Shown piece by piece: positions 35,083-49,099 of a DNA stretch of 64,000 nt. The stretch lies in contig NC_083560.1 in the NCBI RefSeq assembly GCF_019925205.1, forward strand, positions 57,706,270 to 57,770,269, given 5' to 3'. Every line of letters starts with the position of its first letter. Positions within the stretch are counted from its first letter, which is position 1. Position numbers and translations under genes: made by a program. This DNA comes from Metopolophium dirhodum. Its lineage: Eukaryota; Arthropoda; Insecta; Hemiptera; Aphididae. A model generated the notes under the pieces. The model saw only the letters and a program-made list of their open reading frames with translations. It was not told the origin of the DNA and searched no databases.

Positions 35083-35301
35083 TTATTGCTCGCATAAGGA
35101 GTCCAGTTGTCGCTCGTTGAAATCGGGGTTTTTGAGACTTGAGAGGTTGTTACTCTGGTAGTTGGTGCTCATGCTCTGGTTTAAGGGACGACACGGATAT
35201 GCCGACCAGAGAGTGGTAGGTGGTTTTATCAAACGTTTTTGTATTTCCCCGAACTTGAAAGTTGAAAATTTATAAGTACGAATATAATTCAAATTGGACA
35301 T
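35083..35301 (-). CDS. 77-codon repeat ORF, copy 2, frameshifted
   Basis: One extra G in the GGGG run at about 35125-35128 shifts the frame, giving 72 codons with an altered end (KNPDFNERQLDSLCEQ). A C-to-S change (NQSMSTN) is also private to this copy. It shows that at least one copy in the array has decayed. Confidence 0.35.
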   Translation of the reverse strand: MSNLNYIRTYKFSTFKFGEIQKRLIKPPTTLWSAYPCRPLNQSMSTNYQSNNLSSLKNPDFNERQLDSLCEQ

Positions 35302-38300
35302 ATATGATATATATACTTGTTTATTTATACAATCTACAAAGGGTAATGGTAATAAAAATTAAGGTATACATATTATATAGGAAAAATTAAGAAGGTTAGA
35401 ACGAACTTTCATTTTCAGTTCTATCTTCTTTTTTAGGTTAAATTAGGTTAAATTTTTTTTTACGTTATTTGTATCATCTTGCTTTAACATTTTTTTTTAT
35501 ATCTTATTCTAACTTGAATTAGGTTTATCATTTTACATTTTTTTTTTTTTTAGCATTTCATTTGTTTTAACATTTATTTTTGTGCTTATGTTGACTTAAA
35601 TTAGGTTAAATTTATTTTAGTACTCAGGTAAGTAATTTAAAGTAGGTTATTTTATTATTATTATCTGTAATTCTTGTACAATAGTTATATAATAGTTCTT
35701 ATAGTAGTTTATATAGGTAGGCTTAATAGTTCATGATTTTTTTTTTTTTTTAAAGTTATGTTAAGAAAACAAAACATTTATTTGGAGTTTTTTTTTTTTT
35801 TTATCCTGTAAGAGGTTGATAATATAGTTGAGTCTCCTGTAAGATTTGGTATTTTTTTTGTTTTCATAATATAGTTTGGATACTTGTCTGAGTAAGTATT
35901 TTTTATTGTTAATTGGTTTATTTTACAAGTGTTGTGTGATTTGTGAATTATAGATTAATGATTTGGTATTTTTAAGAATGTTGGTTTGTTTGACGTTATT
36001 ATTATTTATTTTTTTTTTTGTTTGTATACCAATTGGTTTGTTATTGTATTTTGTTAATTTTTTATTTCTTTTTGTATGATTTTCGATCGGAGTGATTTGT
36101 GTTTTATTTATTATAATTTTATTTTGTTTCCATAATATATAGTTTGGATACTTGTCAGAGTAAGTATTTTTTATTGTTAATTGGTTTATTTTATTAAATA
36201 TCTTACCTGATCCGCAGTTGTTTGTAGATAATACTATAGGAGTTTTAGGTTTTAGAGTAAACAAAGTAATACTTCAAATACGAAAATTTAATTAAAGAAC
36301 GCACTGATTATTGCTCGCATAAGGAGTCCAGTTGTCGCTCGTTGAAATCGGGTTTTTGAGACTTGAGAGGTTGTTACTCTGGTAGTTGGTGCTCATGCAC
36401 TGGTTTAAGGACGACACGGATATGCCGACCAGAGAGTGGTAGGTGGTTTTATCAATCGTTTTTGTATTTCCCCGAACTTGAAAGTTGAAAGTTTATAATA
36501 GTTCTTATAGTAGTTTATATAGGTAGGCTTAATAGTTCATGATTTTTTTTTTTTTTTTTATCCTGTAAGAGGTTGATAATATAGTTGAGTCTCCTGTAAG
36601 ATTTGGTATTTTTTTTGTTTTCATAATATATAGTTTGGATACTTGTCTGAGTAAGTATTTTTTATTGTTAATTGGTTTATTTTACAAGTGTTGTGGTGAT
36701 TTGTGAATTATAGATTAATGATTTGGTATTTTTAAGAATGTTGGTTTGTTTGACGTTTTTATTATTTATTTTTTTTTGTTTGTATACCAATTGGTTTGTT
36801 ATTGTATTTTGTTAATTTTTTATTTCTTTTTGTATGATTTTCGATCGGAGTGATTTGTATTTTATTTATTATAATTTTATTTTGTTTCCATAATATATAG
36901 TTTGGATACTTGTCAGAGTAAGTATTTTTTATTGTTAATTGGTTTATTTTATTAAATATCTTACCTGATCCGCAGTTGTTTGTAGATAATACTATAGGAG
37001 TTTTAGGTTTTAGATTAAACAAAGTAATACTTCAAATACGAAAATTTAATTAAAGAACGCACTGATTATTGCTCGCATAAGGAGTCCAGTTGTCGCTCGT
37101 TGAAATCGGGTTTTTGAGACTTGAGAGGTTGTTACTCTGGTAGTTGGTGCTCATGCACTGGTTTAAGGGACGACACGGATATGCCGACCAGAGAGTGGTA
37201 GGTGGTTTTATCAATCGTTTTTGTATTTCCCCGAACTTGAAAGTTGAAAGTTTATAATAGTTCTTATAGTAGTTTATATAGGTAGGCTTAATAGTTCATG
37301 ATTTTTTTTTTTTTTTTTTATCCTGTAAGAGGTTGATAATATAGTTGAGTCTCCTGTAAGATTTGGTATTTTTTTTTGTTTTCATAATATATAGTTTGGA
37401 TACTTGTCTGAGTAAGTATTTTTTATTGTTAATTGGTTTATTTTACAAGTGTTGTGTGATTTGTGAATTATAGATTAATGATTTGGTATTTTTAAGAATG
37501 TTGGTTTGTTTGACATTTTTATCATTTTTTTTTTTTTTGTTTGTATACCAATTGGTTTGTTATTGTATTTTGTTAATTTTTTATTTCTTTTTGTATGATT
37601 TTCGATCGGAGTGATTTGTATTTTATTTATTATAATTTTATTTTGTTTCCAAAATATATAGTTTGGATACTTGTCAGAGTAAGTAATTTTTATTGTTAAT
37701 TGGTTTATTTTATTAAATATCTTACCTGATCCGCAGTTGTTTGTAGATAATACTATAGGAGTTTTAGGTTTTAGATTAAACAAAGTAATACTTCAAATAC
37801 GAAAATTTAATTAAAGAACGCACTGATTATTGCTCGCATAAGGAGTCCAGTTGTCGTTCGTTGAAATCGGGTTTATAATAGTTCTTATAGTAGTTTATAT
37901 AGGTAGGCTTAATAGTTCATGATTTTTTTTTTTTTTTTTATCCTGTAAGAGGTTGATAATATAGTTGAGTCTCCTGTAAGATTTGGTATTTTTTTTGTTT
38001 TCATAATATATAGTTTGGATACTTGTCAGAGTAAGTATTTTTTATTTTTAATTGGTTTATTTTACAAGTGTTGTGTGATTTGTGAATTATAGATTAATGA
38101 TTTGGTATTTTTAAGAATGTTGGTTTGTTTGACGTTTTTATTATTTATTTTTTTTTGTTTGTATACCAATTGGTTTGTTATTGTATTTTGTTAATTTTTT
38201 ATTTCTTTTTGTATGATTTTCGATCGGAGTGATTTGTATTTTATTTATTATAATTTTATTTTGTTTCCATAATATATAATTTCGATACTTGTCAGAGTAA

Positions 38301-39049
38301 GTATTTTTTATTGTTAATTGGTTTATTTTATTAAATATCTTACCTGATCCGCAGTTGTTTGTAGATATAACTATAGGAGTTTTAGGTTTTAGATTAAACA
38401 AAGTAATACTTCAAATACGAAAATTTAATTAAAGAACGCACTGATTATTGCTCGCATAAGGAGTCCAGTTGTCGCTCGTTGAAATCGGGTTTTATAATAG
38501 TTCTTATAGTAGTTTATATAGGTAGGCTTAATAGTTCATGATTTTTTTTTTTTTTTTTTATCCTGTAAGAGGTTGATAATATAGTTGAGTCTCCTGTAAG
38601 ATTTGGTATTTTTTTTGTTTTCATAATATATAGTTTGGATACTTGTCTGAGTAAGTATTTTTTATTGTTAATTGGTTTATTTTACAAGTGTTGTGTGATT
38701 TGTGAATTATAGATTAATGATTTGGTATTTTTAAGAATGTTGGTTTGTTTGACGTTATAATTATTTATTTTTTTTTTGTTTGTATACCAATTGGTTTGTT
38801 ATTGTATTTTGTTAATTTTTTATTTCTTTTTGTATGATTTTCGATCGGAGTGATTTGTATTTTATTTATTATAATTTTATTTTGTTTCCATAATATATAG
38901 TTTGGATACTTGTCAGAGTAAGTATTTTTTATTGTTAATTGGTTTATTTTATTAAATATCTTACCTGATCCGCAGTTGTTTGTAGATAATACTATAGGAG
39001 TTTTAGGTTTTAGATTAAACAAAGTAATACTTCAAATACGAAAATTTAA

Positions 39050-39283
39050 TTAAAGAACGCACTGATTATTGCTCGCATAAGGAGTCCAGTTGTCGCTCGT
39101 TGAAATCGGGTTTTTGAGACTTGAGAGGTTGTTACTCTGGTAGTTGGTGCTCATGCACTGGTTTAAGGGACGACACGGATATGCCGACCAGAGAGTGGTA
39201 GGTGGTTTTATCAAACGTTTTTGTATTTCCCCGAACTTGAAAGTTGAAAGTTTATAAGTACGAATATAATTCAAATTGGACAT
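39050..39283 (-). CDS. 77-codon repeat ORF, copy 3
   Basis: Same frame as copy 1 with KLST in place of KFST near the N-terminus, a variant shared with copies at 45498, 59717 and 62320. Confidence 0.35.
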   Translation of the reverse strand: MSNLNYIRTYKLSTFKFGEIQKRLIKPPTTLWSAYPCRPLNQCMSTNYQSNNLSSLKNPISTSDNWTPYASNNQCVL

Positions 39284-41518
39284 ATATTGATATATATACT
39301 TGTTTATTTATACAATCTACAAAGGGTAATGGTAATAAAATTAAGGTATACATATTATATAGGAAAAATTAAGAAGGTAGAACGAACTTTCATTTTCAGT
39401 TCTATCTTCTTTTTTTAGGTTAAATTAGGTTAAATTTTTTTTTACATTATTTGTATCATCTTGCTTTAACATTTTTTTTATATCTTATTCTAACTTGAAT
39501 TAGGTTAATCATTTTACATTTTTTTTTTTTTAGCATTCATTTGTTTTAACATTTATTTTTGTGCTTATGTTGACTTAAATTAGGTTAAATTTATTTTAGT
39601 ACTTAGGTAAGTAATTTAAAGTAGGTTATTTGTATTTATTATTATTATTCTGTAATTCTTGTACAATAGTTATATAATAGTTCTTATAGTAGTTTATATA
39701 GGTAGGCTTAATAGATCATGATTTTTTTTTTTTTTTAAAGTTATGTTAATAAAACAAAACATTTATTTGGAGTTTTTTTTTTTTTTTTTATCCTGTAAGA
39801 GGTTGATAATATAGTTGAGTCTCCTGTAAGATTTGGTATTTTTTTTGTTTTCATAATATATAGTTTGGATACTTGTCAGTGTAAGTATTTTTTATTTTTA
39901 ATTGGTTTATTTTACAAGTGTTGTGTGATTTGTGAATTATAGATTAATGATTTGGTATTTTTAAGAATGTTGGTTTGTTTGACGTTATTATTATTTATTT
40001 TTTTTTTGTTTGTATACCAATTGGTTTGTTATTGTATTTTGATAATTTTTTATTTCTTTTTGTATGATTTTCGATCGGAGTGATTTGTGTTTTATTTATT
40101 ATAATTTTATTTCGTTTCCATAATATATAGTTTGGATACTTGTCAGAGTAAGTATTTTTTATTGTTAATTGGTTTATTTTATTAAATATCTTACCTGATC
40201 CGCAGTTGTTTGTAGATAATACTATAGGAGTTTTAGGTTTTAGATTAAACAAAGTAATACTTCAAATACGAAAATTTAATTAAAGAACGCACTGATTATT
40301 GCTCGCATAAGGAGTCCAGTTGTCGTTCGTTGAAATCGGGTTTATAATAGTTCTTATAGTAGTTTATATAGGTAGGCTTAATAGTTCATGATTTTTTTTT
40401 TTTTTTTTTATCCTGTAAGAGGTTGATAATATAGTTGAGTCTCCTGTAAGATTTGGTATTTTTTTTGTTTTCATAATATATAGTTTGGATACTTGTCAGA
40501 GTAAGTATTTTTTATTTTTAATTGGTTTATTTTACAAGTGTTGTGTGATTTGTGAATTATAGATTAATGATTTGGTATTTTTAAGAATGTTGGTTTGTTT
40601 GACGTTTTTATTATTTATTTTTTTTTGTTTGTATACCAATTGGTTTGTTATTGTATTTTGTTAATTTTTTATTTCTTTTTGTATGATTTTCGATCGGAGT
40701 GATTTGTATTTTATTTATTATAATTTTATTTTGTTTCCATAATATATAATTTCGATACTTGTCAGAGTAAGTATTTTTTATTGTTAATTGGTTTATTTTA
40801 TTAAATATCTTACCTGATCCGCAGTTGTTTGTAGATATAACTATAGGAGTTTTAGGTTTTAGATTAAACAAAGTAATACTTCAAATACGAAAATTTAATT
40901 AAAGAACGCACTGATTATTGCTCGCATAAGGAGTCCAGTTGTCGCTCGTTGAAATCGGGTTTTATAATAGTTCTTATAGTAGTTTATATAGGTAGGCTTA
41001 ATAGTTCATGATTTTTTTTTTTTTTTTTATCCTGTAAGAGGTTGATAATATAGTTGAGTCTCCTGTAAGATTTGGTATTTTTTTTGTTTTCATAATATAT
41101 AGTTTGGATACTTGTCTGAGTAAGTATTTTTTATTGTTAATTGGTTTATTTTACAAGTGTTGTGTGATTTGTGAATTATAGATTAATGATTTGGTATTTT
41201 TAAGAATGTTGGTTTGTTTGACGTTATAATTATTTATTTTTTTTTTGTTTGTATACCAATTGGTTTGTTATTGTATTTTGTTAATTTTTTATTTCTTTTT
41301 GTATGATTTTCGATCGGAGTGATTTGTATTTTATTTATTATAATTTTATTTTGTTTCCATAATATATAGTTTGGATACTTGTCAGAGTAAGTATTTTTTA
41401 TTGTTAATTGGTTTATTTTATTAAATATCTTACCTGATCCGCAGTTGTTTGTAGATAATACTATAGGAGTTTTAGGTTTTAGATTAAACAAAGTAATACT
41501 TCAAATACGAAAATTTAA

Positions 41519-41752
41519 TTAAAGAACGCACTGATTATTGCTCGCATAAGGAGTCCAGTTGTCGCTCGTTGAAATCGGGTTTTTGAGACTTGAGAGGTTG
41601 TTACTCTGGTAGTTGGTGCTCATGCACTGGTTTAAGGGACGACACGGATATGCCGACCAGAGAGTGGTAGGTGGTTTTATCAAACGTTTTTGTATTTCCC
41701 CGAACTTGAAAGTTGAAAATTTATAAGTACGAATATAATTCAAATTGGACAT
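41519..41752 (-). CDS. 77-codon repeat ORF, copy 4
   Basis: KFST variant, otherwise identical in protein to copy 1. It lies in the second half of the 2,469-bp duplicated block, yet differs from its partner copy 3 at the K(F/L)ST codon. Confidence 0.35.
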   Translation of the reverse strand: MSNLNYIRTYKFSTFKFGEIQKRLIKPPTTLWSAYPCRPLNQCMSTNYQSNNLSSLKNPISTSDNWTPYASNNQCVL

Positions 41753-43507
41753 ATATTGATATATATACTTGTTTATTTATACAATCTACAAAGGGTAATG
41801 GTAATAAAATTAAGGTATACATATTATATAGGAAAAATTAAGAAGGTAGAACGAACTTTCATTTTCAGTTCTATCTTCTTTTTTTAGGTTAAATTAGGTT
41901 AAATTTTTTTTTACATTATTTGTATCATCTTGCTTTAACATTTTTTTTATATCTTATTCTAACTTGAATTAGGTTAATCATTTTACATTTTTTTTTTTTT
42001 TAGCATTCATTTGTTTTAACATTTATTTTTGTGCTTATGTTGACTTAAATTAGGTTAAATTTATTTTAGTACTTAGGTAAGTAATTTAAAGTAGGTTATT
42101 TGTATTTATTATTATTATTCTGTAATTCTTGTACAATAGTTATATAATAGTTCTTATAGTAGTTTATATAGGTAGGCTTAATAGATCATGATTTTTTTTT
42201 TTTTTTTAAAGTTATGTTAATAAAACAAAACATTTATTTGGAGTTTTTTTTTTTTTTTTATCCTGTAAGAGGTTGATAATATAGTTGAGTCTCCTGTAAG
42301 ATTTGGTATTTTTTTTGTTTTCATAATATATAGTTTGGATACTTGTCAGTGTAAGTATTTTTTATTTTTAATTGGTTTATTTTACAAGTGTTGTGTGATT
42401 TGTGAATTATAGATTAATGATTTGGTATTTTTAAGAATGTTGGTTTGTTTGACGTTATTATTATTTATTTTTTTTTGTTTGTATACCAATTGGTTTGTTA
42501 TTGTATTTTGATAATTTTTTATTTCTTTTTGTATGATTTTCGATCGGAGTGATTTGTGTTTTATTTATTATAATTTTATTTCGTTTCCATAATATATAGT
42601 TTGGATACTTGTCAGAGTAAGTATTTTTTATTGTTAATTGGTTTATTTTATTAAATATCTTACCTGATCCGCAGTTGTTTGTAGATAATACTATAGGAGT
42701 TTTAGGTTTTAGATTAAACAAAGTAATACTTCAAATACGAAAATTTAATTAAAGAACGCACTGATTATTGCTCGCATAAGGAGTCCAGTTGTCGCTCGTT
42801 GAAATCGGGTTTTTGAGACTTGAGAGGTTGTTACTCTGGTAGTTGGTGCTCATGCACTGGTTTAAGGGACGACACGGATATGCCGACCAGAGAGTGGTAG
42901 GTGGTTTTATCAATCGTTTTTGTATTTCCCCGAACTTGAAAGTTGAAAGTTTATAATAGTTCTTATAGTAGTTTATATAGGTAGGCTTAATAGTTCATGA
43001 TTTTTTTTTTTTTTTTTATCCTGTAAGAGGTTGATAATATAGTTGAGTCTCCTGTAAGATTTGGTATTTTTTTTGTTTTCATAATATATAGTTTGGATAC
43101 TTGTCTGAGTAAGTATTTTTTATTGTTAATTGGTTTATTTTACAAGTGTTGTGTGATTTGTGAATTATAGATTAATGATTTGGTATTTTTAAGAATGTTG
43201 GTTTGTTTGACGTTTTTATCATTTATTTTTTTTTTGTTTGTATACCAATTGGTTTGTTATTGTATTTTGTTAATTTTTTATTTCTTTTTGTATGATTTTC
43301 GATCGGAGTGATTTGTATTTTATTTATTATAATTTTATTTTGTTTCCATAATATATAGTTTGGATACTTGTCAGAGTAAGTAATTTTTATTGTTAATTGG
43401 TTTATTTTATTAAATATCTTACCTGATCCGCAGTTGTTTGTAGATAATACTATAGGAGTTTTAGGTTTTAGATTAAACAAAGTAATACTTCAAATACGAA
43501 AATTTAA

Positions 43508-43741
43508 TTAAAGAACGCACTGATTATTGCTCGCATAAGGAGTCCAGTTGTCGCTCGTTGAAATCGGGTTTTTGAGACTTGAGAGGTTGTTACTCTGGTA
43601 GTTGGTGCTCATGCACTGGTTTAAGGGACGACACGGATATGCCGACCAGAGAGTGGTAGGTGGTTTTATCAAACGTTTTTGTATTTCCCCGAACTTGAAA
43701 GTTGAAAATTTATAAGTACGAATATAATTCAAATTGGACAT
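43508..43741 (-). CDS. 77-codon repeat ORF, copy 5
   Basis: KFST variant in an L-M dimer of 1,989 bp. Confidence 0.35.
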   Translation of the reverse strand: MSNLNYIRTYKFSTFKFGEIQKRLIKPPTTLWSAYPCRPLNQCMSTNYQSNNLSSLKNPISTSDNWTPYASNNQCVL

Positions 43742-45497
43742 ATATTGATATATATACTTGTTTATTTATACAATCTACAAAGGGTAATGGTAATAAAATT
43801 AAGGTATACATATTATATAGGAAAAATTAAGAAGGTAGAACGAACTTTCATTTTCAGTTCTATCTTCTTTTTTTAGGTTAAATTAGGTTAAATTTTTTTT
43901 TACATTATTTGTATCATCTTGCTTTAACATTTTTTTTATATCTTATTCTAACTTGAATTAGGTTAATCATTTTACATTTTTTTTTTTTTAGCATTCATTT
44001 GTTTTAACATTTATTTTTGTGCTTATGTTGACTTAAATTAGGTTAAATTTATTTTAGTACTTAGGTAAGTAATTTAAAGTAGGTTATTTGTATTTATTAT
44101 TATTATTCTGTAATTCTTGTACAATAGTTATATAATAGTTTCTTATAGTAGTTTATATAGGTAGGCTTAATAGATCATGATTTTTTTTTTTTTTTTAAAG
44201 TTATGTTAATAAAACAAAACATTTATTTGGAGTTTTTTTTTTTTTTTTATCCTGTAAGAGGTTGATAATATAGTTGAGTCTCCTGTAAGATTTGGTATTT
44301 TTTTTGTTTTCATAATATATAGTTTGGATACTTGTCAGTGTAAGTATTTTTTATTTTTAATTGGTTTATTTTACAAGTGTTGTGTGATTTGTGAATTATA
44401 GATTAATGATTTGGTATTTTTAAGAATGTTGGTTTGTTTGACGTTATTATTATTTATTTTTTTTTGTTTGTATACCAATTGGTTTGTTATTGTATTTTGA
44501 TAATTTTTTATTTCTTTTTGTATGATTTTCGATCGGAGTGATTTGTGTTTTATTTATTATAATTTTATTTCGTTTCCATAATATATAGTTTGGATACTTG
44601 TCAGAGTAAGTATTTTTTATTGTTAATTGGTTTATTTTATTAAATATCTTACCTGATCCGCAGTTGTTTGTAGATAATACTATAGGAGTTTTAGGTTTTA
44701 GATTAAACAAAGTAATACTTCAAATACGAAAATTTAATTAAAGAACGCACTGATTATTGCTCGCATAAGGAGTCCAGTTGTCGCTCGTTGAAATCGGGTT
44801 TTTGAGACTTGAGAGGTTGTTACTCTGGTAGTTGGTGCTCATGCACTGGTTTAAGGGACGACACGGATATGCCGACCAGAGAGTGGTAGGTGGTTTTATC
44901 AATCGTTTTTGTATTTCCCCGAACTTGAAAGTTGAAAGTTTATAATAGTTCTTATAGTAGTTTATATAGGTAGGCTTAATAGTTCATGATTTTTTTTTTT
45001 TTTTTTTATCCTGTAAGAGGTTGATAATATAGTTGAGTCTCCTGTAAGATTTGGTATTTTTTTTGTTTTCATAATATATAGTTTGGATACTTGTCTGAGT
45101 AAGTATTTTTTATTGTTAATTGGTTTATTTTACAAGTGTTGTGTGATTTGTGAATTATAGATAAATGATTTGGTATTTTTAAGAATGTTGGTTTGTTTGA
45201 CATTTTTATCATTTTTTTTTTTTTTGTTTGTATACCAATTGGTTTGTTATTGTATTTTGTTAATTTTTTATTTCTTTTTGTATGATTTTCGATCGGAGTG
45301 ATTTGTATTTTATTTATTATAATTTTATTTTGTTTCCATAATATATAGTTTGGATACTTGTCAGAGTAAGTAATTTTTATTGTTAATTGGTTTATTTTAT
45401 TAAATATCTTACCTGATCCGCAGTTGTTTGTAGATAATACTATAGGAGTTTTAGGTTTTAGATTAAACAAAGTAATACTTCAAATACGAAAATTTAA

Positions 45498-45731
45498 TTA
45501 AAGAACGCACTGATTATTGCTCGCATAAGGAGTCCAGTTGTCGCTCGTTGAAATCGGGTTTTTGAGACTTGAGAGGTTGTTACTCTGGTAGTTGGTGCTC
45601 ATGCACTGGTTTAAGGGACGACACGGATATGCCGACCAGAGAGTGGTAGGTGGTTTTATCAAACGTTTTTGTATTTCCCCGAACTTGAAAGTTGAAAGTT
45701 TATAAGTACGAATATAATTCAAATTGGACAT
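45498..45731 (-). CDS. 77-codon repeat ORF, copy 6
   Basis: KLST variant. It follows the 133-codon read-through frame of the unit at 45069-45470. Confidence 0.35.
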   Translation of the reverse strand: MSNLNYIRTYKLSTFKFGEIQKRLIKPPTTLWSAYPCRPLNQCMSTNYQSNNLSSLKNPISTSDNWTPYASNNQCVL

Positions 45732-48700
45732 ATATTGATATATATACTTGTTTATTTATACAATCTACAAAGGGTAATGGTAATAAAATTAAGGTATACA
45801 TATTATATAGGAAAAATTAAGAAGGTAGAACGAACTTTCATTTTCAGTTCTATCTTCTTTTTTTAGGTTAAATTAGGTTAAATTTTTTTTTACATTATTT
45901 GTATCATCTTGCTTTAACATTTTTTTTATATCTTATTCTAACTTGAATTAGGTTAATCATTTTACATTTTTTTTTTTTTAGCATTCATTTGTTTTAACAT
46001 TTATTTTTGTGCTTATGTTGACTTAAATTAGGTTAAATTTATTTTAGTACTTAGGTAAGTAATTTAAAGTAGGTTATTTGTATTTATTATTATTATTCTG
46101 TAATTCTTGTACAATAGTTATATAATAGTTCTTATAGTAGTTTATATAGGTAGGCTTAATAGATCATGATTTTTTTTTTTTTTTAAAGTTATGTTAATAA
46201 AACAAAACATTTATTTGGAGTTTTTTTTTTTTTTTTTATCCTGTAAGAGGTTGATAATATAGTTGAGTCTCCTGTAAGATTTGGTATTTTTTTTGTTTTC
46301 ATAATATATAGTTTGGATACTTGTCAGTGTAAGTATTTTTTATTTTTAATTGGTTTATTTTACAAGTGTTGTGTGATTTGTGAATTATAGATTAATGATT
46401 TGGTATTTTTAAGAATGTTGGTTTGTTTGACGTTATTATTATTTATTTTTTTTTGTTTGTATACCAATTGGTTTGTTATTGTATTTTGATAATTTTTTAT
46501 TTCTTTTTGTATGATTTTCGATCGGAGTGATTTGTGTTTTATTTATTATAATTTTATTTCGTTTCCATAATATATAGTTTGGATACTTGTCAGAGTAAGT
46601 ATTTTTTATTGTTAATTGGTTTATTTTATTAAATATCTTACCTGATCCGCAGTTGTTTGTAGATAATACTATAGGAGTTTTAGGTTTTAGATTAAACAAA
46701 GTAATACTTCAAATACGAAAATTTAATTAAAGAACGCACTGATTATTGCTCGCATAAGGAGTCCAGTTGTCGCTCGTTGAAATCGGGTTTTTGAGACTTG
46801 AGAGGTTGTTACTCTGGTAGTTGGTGCTCATGCACTGGTTTAAGGGACGACACGGATATGCCGACCAGAGAGTGGTAGGTGGTTTTATCAATCGTTTTTG
46901 TATTTCCCCGAACTTGAAAGTTGAAAGTTTATAATAGTTCTTATAGTAGTTTATATAGGTAGGCTTAATAGTTCATGATTTTTTTTTTTTTTTTTTATCC
47001 TGTAAGAGGTTGATAATATAGTTGAGTCTCCTGTAAGATTTGGTATTTTTTTTGTTTTCATAATATATAGTTTGGATACTTGTCTGAGTAAGTATTTTTT
47101 ATTGTTAATTGGTTTATTTCACAAGTGTTGTGTGATTTGTGAATTATAGATTAATGATTTGGTATTTTTAAGAATGTTGGTTTGTTTGACGTTTTTATCA
47201 TTTATTTTTTTTTTGTTTGTATACCAATTGGTTTGTTATTGTATTTTGTTAATTTTTTATTTCTTTTTGTATGATTTTCGATCGGAGTGATTTGTATTTT
47301 ATTAATTATAATTTTATTTTGTTTCCATAATATATAGTTTGGATACTTGTCAGAGTAAGTATTTTTTATTGTTAATTGGTTTATTTTATTAAATATCTTA
47401 CCTGATCCGCAGTTGTTTGTAGATAATACTATAGGAGTTTTAGGTTTTAGATTAAACAAAGTAATACTTCAAATACGAAAACTTAATTAAAGAACGCACT
47501 GATTATTGCTCGCATAAGGAGTCCAGTTGTCGCTCGTTGAAATCGGGTTTTTGAGACTTGAGAGGTTGTTACTCTGGTAGTTGGTGCTCATGCACTGGTT
47601 TAAGGGACGACACGGATATGCCGACCAGAGAGTGGTAGGTGGTTTTATCAATCGTTTTTGTATTTCCCAGAACTTGAAAGTTGAAAGTTTATAATAGTTC
47701 TTATAGTAGTTTATATAGGTAGGCTTAATAGTTCATGATTTTTTTTTTTTTTTTTTATCCTGTAAGAGGTTGATAATATAGTTGAGTCTCCTGTAAGATT
47801 TGGTATTTTTTTTGTTTTCATAATATATAGTTTGGATACTTGTCTGAGTAAGTATTTTTTATTGTTAATTGGTTTATTTTACAAGTGTTGTGTGATTTGT
47901 GAATTATAGATAAATGATTTGGTATTTTTAAGAATGTTGGTTTGTTTGACATTTTTATCATTTTTTTTTTTTTTGTTTGTATACCAATTGGTTTGTTATT
48001 GTATTTTGTTAATTTTTTATTTCTTTTTGTATGATTTTCGATCGGAGTGATTTGTATTTTATTTATTATAATTTTATTTTGTTTCCATAATATATAGTTT
48101 GGATACTTGTCAGAGTAAGTAATTTTTATTGTTAATTGGTTTATTTTATTAAATATCTTACCTGATCCGCAGTTGTTTGTAGATAATACTATAGGAGTTT
48201 TAGGTTTTAGATTAAACAAAGTAATACTTCAAATACGAAAATTTAATTAAAGAACGCACTGATTATTGCTCGCATAAGGAGTCCAGTTGTCGCTCGTTGA
48301 AATCGGGTTTTATAATAGTTCTTATAGTAGTTTATATAGGTAGGCTTAATAGTTCATGATTTTTTTTTTTTTTTTTATCCTGTAAGAGGTTGATAATATA
48401 GTTGAGTCTCCTGTAAGATTTGGTATTTTTTTTGTTTTCATAATATATAGTTTGGATACTTGTCTGAGTAAGTATTTTTTATTGTTAATTGGTTTATTTT
48501 ACAAGTGTTGTGTGATTTGTGAATTATAGATTAATGATTTGGTATTTTAAGAATGTTGGTTTGTTTGACGTTATAATTATTTATTTTTTTTTTGTTTGTA
48601 TACCAATTGGTTTGTTATTGTATTTTGTTAATTTTTTATTTCTTTTTGTATGATTTTCGATCGGAGTGATTTGTATTTTATTTATTATAATTTTATTTTG

Positions 48701-48865
48701 TTTCCATAATATATAGTTTGGATACTTGTCAGAGTAAGTATTTTTTATTGTTAATTGGTTTATTTTATTAAATATCTTACCTGATCCGCAGTTGTTTGTA
48801 GATAATACTATAGGAGTTTTAGGTTTTAGATTAAACAAAGTAATACTTCAAATACGAAAATTTAA

Positions 48866-49099
48866 TTAAAGAACGCACTGATTATTGCTCGCATAAGGAG
48901 TCCAGTTGTCGCTCGTTGAAATCGGGTTTTTGAGACTTGAGAGGTTGTTACTCTGGTAGTTGGTGCTCATGCACTGGTTTAAGGGACGACACGGATATGC
49001 CGACCAGAGAGTGGTAGGTGGTTTTATCAAACGTTTTTGTATTTCCCCGAACTTGAAAGTTGAAAATTTATAAGTACGAATATAATTCAAATTGGACAT
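48866..49099 (-). CDS. 77-codon repeat ORF, copy 7
   Basis: KFST variant. Its unit matches the one 3,368 bp to its left in length and arrangement but differs at this codon. Confidence 0.35.
   Translation of the reverse strand: MSNLNYIRTYKFSTFKFGEIQKRLIKPPTTLWSAYPCRPLNQCMSTNYQSNNLSSLKNPISTSDNWTPYASNNQCVL

Larger units (their letters stand above)
37784..42721 (-). repeat. Higher-order duplication, two blocks of 2,469 bp
   Basis: Blocks 37784-40252 and 40253-42721 have the same S-S-L order. They share private variants: GTCGTTCG (37853 and 40322), TAATTTCGATACTTG (about 38278 and 40748) and TAGATATAACTATAGG (about 38363 and 40833). This indicates one recent duplication of three units together. 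Confidence 0.85.
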
